Assembly: GCA_037176885.1 (NCBI GenBank)
Contig: JAWWNJ010000029.1
Coordinates: 1,364,001-1,428,000, forward strand
Source of the DNA: Favolaschia claudopus
Taxonomy: Eukaryota > Basidiomycota > Agaricomycetes > Agaricales > Mycenaceae
Length of the DNA: 64,000 bases
Direction: 5' to 3'
Made by a program: the position numbers and the translations under genes. The notes beneath the pieces were generated by a model. It saw only the letters and a program-made list of their open reading frames with translations, made no database searches and was not told the origin of the DNA. The stretch's first letter is position 1. Each line of letters opens with the position of its first letter. Below are positions 56,048 to 64,000 of the stretch, one piece after another.

Positions 56048-56710
56048 TCGAGGCGAGCGGCGAGCACTGAGTTGGCACTGAGTGTGGTGTCCAAGGAACT
56101 AGAGAGACAGGGCGGCAATGAGATCCGGCTTCACGTGGCGTGGATGAGCGGCGCTGACGCGTTTCGGACGCGTCTTGAGCGCGACTTTTGCACGAGAAGG
56201 TGAGCGGAAGAAACGTGGCGGTGGTTGTCTATGTTTGGCTGCGACGCGTCTCAACAAACAACACCCAACTCACCTCGTCTTCCTCCCCACCCTCATGGCT
56301 ATCCCTGTTTCTTGTCCGTCGAATCCCCCTTCTTGAAACCCTGGAAAGCGAGCCGTACCGCTGCTGCCGATTGCCGCCTGTCTTCAAGACCTAAAACAAA
56401 TTCTGAAAATTTTTACAAGCCGATTCGTCGTCTTCTTTTGTCTTGAAGATTCTTTACTTTGGGTGCGGCACCGACGGCGCAAAAACCTGAGGCTCGATTG
56501 ACAACATACCGAGCTCCTTCTCAGACGATAACGAAGAGAAAACCTCGGCCGAGGACATGAAATCGGCTCGCGTCCAAAATCTCGTTCCACAACGCCCGAC
56601 CCGGCGAGGCTTATGTTATCTTCTCGTGCTACTTGATGTCTCCGTTCGCGCCGTTTCTACCTAGCATGTTTCTCTTGATCTCTCTCTTTCTTTCCTTGTT
56701 TTCCCCTTGC
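56040..56710. repeat. Right arm of inverted duplication (bidirectional promoter copy)
   Basis: Inverted partner of 52285-52925. On its left edge the downstream gene (start 56047) is intact. On its right edge the Myb-like gene that should start there is missing, and similarity ends just before the equivalent of that gene's start codon. Confidence 0.85.
56157..56249. promoter_or_regulatory. Three ACGCGT (MCB) sites, right promoter copy
   Basis: ACGCGT at 56157, 56168 and 56244, giving spacings of 11 and 76 bp: the mirror image of the left copy. A CACGTG is conserved near 56132. Confidence 0.7.
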
Positions 56711-56780
56711 CGTTTGCTTCACGACCTTCAAGACAAAGTGTATCGGTGTTAAAATAAAAGAATATAGTCTAATTCCATGC

Positions 56781-58133
56781 TCAGAACCCTTTAATAGCCT
56801 CCTTCAAATACCTGATTACTTCCGCTTCCAACACTTTATCGCTCGCGGCGCCACTCAATATTTTCTCAACCCCAACGGGAACAAAGTACTATGAAAGAAA
56901 AAATCAGTCAACCAATCAACTTGAATCTCGAAGCGAAGAAGCGCGACACACCTTCCCGTTCATCTCCTCCTCATTAGCCGTCATTCCCGCCCATAGCTGC
57001 GTGTATGCTCCGACGTGTGGTGGGGAGAATGCGATGGCGGCGAAGAATCTGTTGAACGCCGAGTGTCTATGAGAGCCAAGAAACAGAGTCAGTTCGCTGC
57101 ATCCAGCAAGAAAGAAAGAGTATGGCCTGCGACTCACCGTTGCAAACCAGTCTGAATCAACCCAGGATGAAGCGAACACGAGACGAGCACGCCCGGATGT
57201 ACTTTGGCGTAATAATTCGCCACGAAGATGTTGCCGGTTTTGCTGGCACCGTAGAGAGTCCTATTTTGGCTGTAAGCACACAAGCCCAAGTGCAAATGAA
57301 TATAAGAAAAGAGACGACGCACATCGGCGCCATCATACTCCCCGACTTTTTGATCAGCGCGTCCCGAGCGGGGCCGTCTTTCGCTGCGTCCATGAAAACG
57401 GCGCTCTTTGGGGCGAAGGAGTATGCAGCGGAGGAAGTGTTGATGATGCGAGCGGGGACGGAGCGGTGTTCGTGCGAGGCGATTAGGGCGGGAAGCTGGG
57501 CAGAATAATGTCATGGGGGTACATTGAGCGCTGGGAAACGAGAAGACGTACGAGCAGCTCGATGAGGAAGAAATGCCCGAGAACGTTGGTTCCGAATTCT
57601 AGCAGATCGAACGTCCGTCAATCAAGAAAAAAATGAGACAATATCAGGCGTACGCAAATCGTATTTCTGCTCGGTGAGTAGGTCGGTGGGCGGTGTCATG
57701 ACCCCGCTATACGATCGCGATACTCAGCACGAAACGACAGGAAACGAAGAACCGATTGAGTACTCACCCATTATTAAACAGAACATCCAGCTTCGTCTCC
57801 TTCGAAAGAAACTCCTCCGCAGCCTTGCGTACATTCCTCAGATCCGCAAGATCGAGAGCAATGAACTCGGCGCGCCTGCCCGTCTCGGTTTGCAGCTGCT
57901 GGATAGCCTCGATGCCTTTGCTCTTCGAACGCGCAGCGAGATACACTTTGGCGTTCTTCAGCAGGAGTGCCTTGACTGTTTCGTATCCGATTCCAGAATT
58001 TCCGCCGGTAACGAAAATTACCTTGAAGGTTACAATTCAGACGCGATGGTTTGTGGGAAACAGTAGTATGGGAGCCTACCTTTCCATACTGATCAGGAAT
58101 ATCTCGATCAGGGAGAAACCTGTTGCACGGCAT
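56781..58133 (-). CDS. Short-chain dehydrogenase/reductase, NAD(P)-binding
   Basis: ATG at 58133 (MPCNRFLPDRDIPDQYGK). An upstream in-frame Met at 58145 is possible. After the first intron comes VIFVTGGNSGIGYE, the TGxxxGxG cofactor site, followed by KVYLAARSKSKGIEAIQQLQ. DVLFNNG carries the conserved Asn-Asn-Gly near strand 4. INTSSAAYSF supplies the catalytic Ser region. LYGASKTGN holds Tyr and Lys of the YxxxK active site. CSLHPGLIQTGLQR follows. The last exon ends VIRYLKEAIKGF at 56781. About seven short introns separate these exons, all with ordinary GT..AG ends. Length and motifs fit the retinol-dehydrogenase/WWOX-like branch of classical SDRs, common in fungi. The substrate cannot be told. 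Confidence 0.88.
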
Positions 58134-59039
58134 GTTGGATGACACAAAATTGAGAGAATATGTGAGTGTGAGCGGTGGATGCGAGACAGAGACTGCCTTG
58201 AGTGGGAAGACACAAGAAAATCCTTCAGCCTCTTAAATGATTCGCAGAGCCGAGATTGAGAATGCACAGGTACTGTGGTACAATAGCCTCATGCCGCACA
58301 ACATGCAAGAAAGCGGCCTGGCATGCTAATCGAGCTGCGTCAACAACGTAGCGCGTATACATGTCGATCCGGATAGTACACGGATACAGCGCGTAGGTTG
58401 GTGTGTGTCGGATACAGCGCGGATCGTTAAAGGACAGGGCACGCATAGCCGTAGTCTGGTTGGCTGTGTATCGTGCCTCGGCTTGAGAAGCATACGCGTC
58501 GACTCGCTGAGCTGACTATCAAGCGGTGGCCGCCAGGGTGACGGCGGGAATTTTCGATATTTTACAGGTGAAATGAGTCTTCGGCAGGCATGCCAAACGG
58601 TAAGTAGACTGTGGTAGAGCCTCGAGGAGATGGCCAGTCAAACGACGCGCATACTGGTTGAAGGGAGTTGTGAAGTGGTTGTGGAGAATGACAAGCTGGA
58701 TTGCGGTGATGGCCGAATGGTGATCCGGAATTCTCCGATGCTGTTCGTCTTCCTTGATCTCAGGCTTCAAGGCCGGAAAACAAAGAAAAAAAGCTCTGGA
58801 ACTCCCTTAGAGAAACTGGGCCTAAGCTGGCTCAGACCAACTCAAGCAGCATCTGCCGCCGTCGATAAATTCAAGCTCGCCCTCAATTTTTTCTATGACT
58901 CGTCAAGTCAATTTCTGAAACTAGCAGCCGTCCATAACACTTTCGAGCGTCTCAGTCAAGTTCCGAATAGGTTTTAGAGTAGATTTTACTCGTCTCGGAC
59001 GCAATTATTCTTATGTAATTGTTCTCCCCAGAGTGGTAC
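58134..59039. other. Intergenic, no gene recognised
   Basis: A 115-residue plus-strand frame (58630-58977) has no domain or splice support. The stretch should contain the promoter of the dehydrogenase gene. Confidence 0.5.
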
Positions 59040-60267
59040 TTAGGCGTCGTGCCACATCTTCGCCAATCTTACCCGTGCAGCGAACAACTCGTTCGAAAGT
59101 GCGACCTCCATGTACTGCTCCCATTGTCTGCGTCTCTTGTGCTGCACTCCCTTGTACTCCGGCTCTGCCTCCTTCTTCTCTGGCTTGTCGTCGGTCGATG
59201 GTTGCTGGAACAATATCAAAAAAGCTTTCGCTCCAGACGCCGCAAAGGCGAGACTTGTATGAAGGCGGCCAGTGACGACGGACTTGTTCTTCAAGGTTTC
59301 CTGTGCAGCCCTAAAGTACGGATCAGCCCTTCAGTTGTGCATCCACGGCTCATTGGATCCTACCTCGACCCCCAACAACCATACAACTTCCTGGCGGTTT
59401 TTCTATCCGTCCGAGCCGCCCGCCAACAACCAACCGCGTGTTATACCTTCCCTTTCCCCTTCTCCGCACGATCCAAAACATCTGCATCCGGCCGCTTCCT
59501 ACACCCACAGCAAGTCCAAATTAAAAACGCAAGGAACGCAGCGATGCCGACAGCCAAGATAGGTCCTGCTATCAGCGCAGGTAGCCTTGCGAAATTGTCA
59601 GGGTTTGTGCCTAGGTCGGAAGTAGAATTGGAGTTGGATGATGGGTGAGAGGAGGCGTATCCGCTGCCGGGAGGAGGAGGAGCTGAGGGTTGCGAAGCGA
59701 TGGATTCAGTTGTGGAGGGTATCGAAGGCGAAGGGAGCGGGGTAAATGATGCTGCGTCAACGGAGGAAGGAATTGCTCCGGGTGCAGCAACCGTAGATCT
59801 GTCGAGACGAAAAGGTTCGCTGGTGGCTAGCAGTCTGGAGCACGATAGGTATATTAAAGAATGTCTCGAAGAAGACTTTGTGAAACAATACTCACTGCCC
59901 CCCACCAAAGGAAACCGCCTGCAGAACAAACACTTGCGGTCGAGATCTACTTTCATTCATCCATTATTTAGTATCTTGCGCACGCACATTAGGAGGAGGC
60001 AACCAGTACTCACCTTGTGCCCGAACCAACCTCCGGAAACAAAAAAGAAAACTGCCCAGCAGATCCATCAACCTTACCCACCGTGGCTTTTGTATCGCCA
60101 CTCCGATTCGACGCAATTTCCAACACCCATATCGGTGGGTCCACGGCAGGATCGCTAGTCCAGGTAATTCGGAGCGGTCGGCCGGGGATTATGAGGTCGT
60201 CGAGGGGTCCGAAGGTCAAAGCGGAAACATGCTGAAGAAGAAGAAGAAATGGTAGGAAGAAAATCAT
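59040..60267 (-). CDS. Secreted/single-pass membrane protein with Ser/Pro-rich stalk
   Basis: ATG at 60267 starts a signal peptide (MIFFLPFLLLLQHVSALTFG). A small extracellular module follows: LRITWTSDPAVDPPIWVLEI and GQFSFLFPEVGSG, of the Kre9/KNH-like beta type seen in many basidiomycete surface proteins. After two introns comes a Ser/Pro/Thr-rich stalk, then a transmembrane helix (LIAGPILAVGIAAFLAFLIW) and a Cys/Lys-rich cytosolic start (TCCGCRKRPDADVLDRAEKG). A GT donor after GKGK probably links to a last exon with KKEAEPEYKGVQHKRRRQWE, ending at 59040. That final link is inferred. The protein resembles agaricomycete membrane proteins of the Mid2-like type, which are thought to act at the cell wall. 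Confidence 0.65.
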
Positions 60268-61104
60268 GCATGACCTGCAGCTGCTCAGGAAGAAGCATTC
60301 AATTTTGCGATTCGTGCAGATCGTGAAGAACATTGAATGAACACTCACCGAGAAAGAAACATCGCCCACTCCGAGCCCCGCACAAAAAACGAAAACCCGA
60401 CCACAACGACGCGAAGAAAGGTGGCGGAGAGGGCAAATTTAAAAGGATAGATCTTCGCGGTCCACAGACCACCAAAGTTTTCATTTAAATTACAGGGAAG
60501 TCTCTGGGCACGTCAGGAAGAGCCATAGCATCGACATCAAGGATCGCTGATAGTAATAACGACTGAGCGAGCCAGGAAACTGCCGGACTGTTTTACGTGG
60601 AGGTACCGCGGTGTATTTGAGGTCTGCGAAGGACTTCAAGGAGAATCGCGCGTTACAGTCGGACACTTGGAACCCTCGGTGAGGTTGCAAGGAAGTGGAT
60701 TGAATTTGCGGTATCCGGATCATGATGATTCGACTCATTCGAGCCTCGAAGCTTGAAGCGACAGACTTTGCACTGGACTTTGGGGGTTTGCTTTGTGGAA
60801 TAACAGCTGAGGGTTCCATGAGTCTGGTCGAGCGGGTAGAAACGGGAAGAAAGCCGTTGACCACGACTGGCAACAATTTTGAGACAAGCAGTGCACAGCC
60901 CTCCTTACGTCTAACCGCCTTTCAACAATTCACCAACAATTCACTCTATCCACGCGAACCGTCACACATGGTGTCGGTGGTAGTGAATTACAGAAACACA
61001 AGAAAATGACTGTACAGTAGTAGTCTTTCAACGGTTTGATATACTTGAAGTAGACGAGTCAATTAGCACAATATTCACAACGATTCCGCCATTCAACAAC
61101 TCCA
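60268..61104. other. Intergenic, no gene recognised
   Basis: Short frames only. It contains the promoter of the membrane-protein gene. Confidence 0.5.
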
Positions 61105-61237
61105 ATTTTGTTCCATGCTTCGTTCAGTTCGAGACGGAGACAGTCACATAGGTGTGGGTGTGGGGCACGCCGCGGTGATATACTTGAACCGCTGGCGCCC
61201 AGGGCGTGGGGCGATGGGATGCGCGAGGATGAACCCA
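61105..61237 (+). repeat. 133-bp direct repeat, copy 1
   Basis: Identical by eye to 61491-61623 over the full 133 bp, starting ATTTTGTTCCATGC and ending GATGAACCCA. The offset is 386 bp. Confidence 0.92.
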
Positions 61238-61490
61238 TTGCCCCACTCTGTGACTGCCTCTTCGAATCGCGAAGATTTCGAATCGGGGGTGGTTATAACT
61301 GAGAGAATAAAGGGAAGGGTGGGTGGGAGAAGCTGAGCGACGTGAAATCGGAATGTTTGTGAGTGCGGAAAGCTGGCAGAACGAAGGAGATGATGGTGGT
61401 GGAGGAAGAGAAAGGTCCGGATCTGATCGGCCCATCTCTGCCGCTGTCACAAAACGGCACACTGTCTTCCCAGGCTCAGACAGTGTTTCC

Positions 61491-61623
61491 ATTTTGTTCC
61501 ATGCTTCGTTCAGTTCGAGACGGAGACAGTCACATAGGTGTGGGTGTGGGGCACGCCGCGGTGATATACTTGAACCGCTGGCGCCCAGGGCGTGGGGCGA
61601 TGGGATGCGCGAGGATGAACCCA
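61491..61623 (+). repeat. 133-bp direct repeat, copy 2
   Basis: Second copy of 61105-61237. The 253 bp between the copies is unique and purine-rich. Lack of any difference points to a recent duplication or gene conversion. Confidence 0.92.
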
Positions 61624-64000
61624 AAACAGAGACGCCCAGACGAGGGCAACCCAGCGCCCGCGGCTAACCCACAAGAAGAAGGCGGCTCCCAAATCATGTA
61701 GCAAATTCAGATCATTGCAGCTTATATCTTGTTTGCCTTCTAAGTGAATTTATCGTCACTTGTTATGATACGAGTTGCCGATAAGTAGCCAGAGTTTCTT
61801 TGTGAATGCAATGTGCATGTTGCGAAGTCGGCAAGAGTTTAACGCGAATATCGCAGGAGAGAAAATGACGCTTGAGAATTAGATGGGCTAAAAAGCCATC
61901 GAGTCGTGCGAGTTGAAAGAATGTTTGGAAGGATCTCGTTTGCGAAACGTAGCGGAATCAAGTCTGTGATTGCAGATCGAGGGGGTTATTTGAGTGAGGC
62001 CGGGTAGCCAGCCGTTTGGAAGTTGACACAGAGTCCGAAGCTCACTGGAATTTCATTAATCTTCATTATATTCATAACTCTCGAATATTGACGTTGGAAT
62101 TGAACAACCCTGAAGAATCGCTGATTTCGTGTAGGACTAGGATTTAGAAATGTGGTTGAGTAGGCTGCAGAGTGATGCTGTGTTTGTAGGTAGTTCGAGT
62201 TCTCCAAAGTTTCCGCGCTAGACAATGGTGGAGATCGAGATTGAAGAGGATAAAGTAGCAATTTGGGCACGCGGCCGAACGGTGATACTTAAAAAAGCGC
62301 TGATCTGGAAATCTGTGTTTTCGGTCCAGGTTCACGTGGAGATTCTCGAATAAATACTAGTGAGGGATATAGAGGCAAAGGATGTCGTTGCAAGGAAGGG
62401 TGCATTGCGCCCACGCCAACTGATAGAGTTCGAAGTTTCGGAATGGCCTGTCATTTATAGGTGGGCTATATCGATATCGAAGGCCCGTACGACCGAGAGT
62501 GCGGGCTTGAGGTCGACGCGATGAAATGGGCGAAGCCTAGGGTCGTATCTGGATCTATCTGGTTGAAATTCGGAGGCAAGGAATATTTGAATCTATTAAA
62601 AGATAGGATTCCGTAACGACGCCGTTGCGATAATATTGCATGCCATGTATTCTTTGCCGTGACGGGTCATGGAAGGGCGATGCGGACCAGAATTCACAAT
62701 AATAGAAGGTGGTTCCAAACTGGGCCTGAAGTTGAACAGCTAACTTAACGGTGCGAAGCTAACAATCGCGGTACGGGTCTAGTTTACTTAGCAACGAGAA
62801 GGTTTTGATCTTGTCAGCAGAGATGCTTGAAGGTATGCCAGTGGGTAATTGATACGATATATGACGGAGCGCATGGGAACCGCAGCGGTGAGTAGCTTGA
62901 GCGTTTGAAGTCAGTGGGTTGAGTTTGGCAAACGATTTAACCGCCCAGGGGTTTAAAGTTCAAGCATGGACAATAACGGTGATCGGGAGCGTCCGAGTCC
63001 GGACGGTTAAGAGGGACTAGAATTGATTTTCGTAAATTGGATGTGCACAGCGTCGGTAAGTTCGGAATACATGGATAGAGGATTGGTACCCCGCTAATGT
63101 ACGTCGTGTTGGCTGCATGTTTGAAGCAGTAAAGTCGATTACAAATAAGAAGCGAAAATTTGAGAGTTGGCGTGAAGACAATGAAGTGACATCTCAACCA
63201 AGTGCCAGTGGAAACTTGTTGCCAGATGGTGACTGAATAAGCGAAGCTTGGCTCCGAAACGAGCCAGCAAGAATTTAAACGCCGGAATGCGACATTGATT
63301 ATAGTGGTAGCCGGTTTTGTGTAATGCTATTCGGACGAGAGTATGGAATGTGGCCAAGATGGCAAGGATACTCGACGATTGCTCGACCATGTGTGAATTT
63401 GTAGATGCCGGCGATGACTTAGACATATGGGACGTGGGAAGCAGAATTGGGGATCGTTTTGGGAGCATCACGGTCATTGTAAGAATGGTCGCTATCCGAA
63501 AACAAGCCAAGCACGGGGGGTTTGAGTCGTTATAGCAGGGATCGGGCCTGTGAAAGGTCATGCTTTTCTCGACACGCAGAGTGAGTTGATTCGAGCGTTG
63601 TTGGATTTGATGCATGACGGGAGGCTAAGATGAACAATGGAGAACGGAGAATATAAAGTCTTGTGTCCACACAGAGGGTATATATATGTCTCTGGAATTG
63701 AATCTGCCGTGAAATCGGCGTTTCTCGTGTGCGTTACCTCATGCCGCTTAACTTGGTTTTTGAACATCCGCGTTAACCGCAGCGGACAGAAGGACGACGA
63801 ATGGTCGAGCGTGAATATTGTGTCATATCAAGAGTGAATCGGAAGTAGTATGGAGGATAAACTTGTAAAAGAGCATATCCCGCAACGATGAGTTAGAAAT
63901 CGAGACTCAGATCGCATACTTTGAATGTAACCCGTGTGACCCGCCGATGGGGGTGTGTTAACTTTGAAGGTCGATAGATGTAAATTGAGCATTCGTTCGT
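61624..64000. other. Intergenic, no gene recognised
   Basis: Frames of 60-160 residues occur on both strands, but none has domain motifs, good splice structure or a family pattern. Old transposon debris is possible. Confidence 0.5.

Noticed and set aside
58630..58977. 115-residue plus-strand frame
   Set aside because: No domain, no splice context and no family resemblance; it lies in the promoter region of the dehydrogenase gene.
61105..61623. Direct repeats as a pair of LTRs
   Set aside because: The copies lack TG..CA ends and a target duplication, and only 253 bp separates them.
1..64000. tRNA or rRNA genes
   Set aside because: Scanning for GGTTCGA-type B boxes gave only matches inside coding exons or without a cloverleaf; none could be supported.

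Overview
The window is eukaryotic and looks like an agaricomycete (mushroom-forming basidiomycete) genome. The genes carry many short introns of about 45-60 bp with GT..AG ends. They belong to families typical of Agaricomycetes: TET/JBP-like dioxygenases, KDZ transposases, DUF6589 proteins, fungal alpha-kinases and F-box proteins. About half of the window is mobile DNA or cargo of mobile DNA. The species cannot be named from the sequence. All gene models were built by eye from open frames and splice signals, so exon edges are approximate.

Layout. (1) 151-7648: a 7.5-kb element with ~150-bp inverted terminal repeats. It holds two divergent genes, a DUF6589 protein and a RecQ-type helicase. (2) 8.4-16.8 kb: an alpha-kinase gene with a 2-kb non-coding interval in one intron, an integrase-core gene of retroelement or transposon origin, and an F-box gene. 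(3) 16.8-22.2 kb: a giant gene joining a TET/JBP-like 2-oxoglutarate/Fe(II) dioxygenase domain with an intact HxD..H..R set to a chromodomain and an ~850-residue domain of unknown function. (4) 22,545-41,319: an 18.8-kb block bounded by a 36-bp inverted repeat (35/36 identical). It contains a KDZ transposase gene with one frameshift, a TET/JBP-like gene that appears to have lost its iron ligands, two genes with RNase H1-type hybrid-binding domains, an HMG-like/acidic protein, a small basic protein and an acidic protein with a duplicated exon. I read this as one large KDZ transposon with cargo. (5) 41.7-43.8 kb: an agaricomycete hypothetical gene with a proline-rich minisatellite, then a ~360-bp MITE-like element. 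(6) 45,680-48,328: a very young gag-only LTR retrotransposon (two 426-bp LTRs identical by eye, CACCG target duplication) inside an intron of a coiled-coil gene. (7) 50.3-56.7 kb: a Myb-like gene and a conserved fungal gene, each transcribed from one copy of an inverted-duplicated bidirectional promoter. Both promoter copies keep three ACGCGT (MluI cell-cycle box) sites at identical spacing. (8) 56.8-60.3 kb: a short-chain dehydrogenase and a secreted/membrane protein. The last 3.7 kb contains a 133-bp direct repeat and no convincing gene.

How the genes may work together. Regions 1, 3 and 4 bring together two DNA transposon systems and two TET/JBP-like proteins. A link between KDZ transposons and TET/JBP genes in Agaricomycetes is published knowledge. 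The new points are the apparent full element with its termini and cargo, the chromodomain fusion, the apparently dead oxygenase homologue, and the separate RecQ+DUF6589 element.
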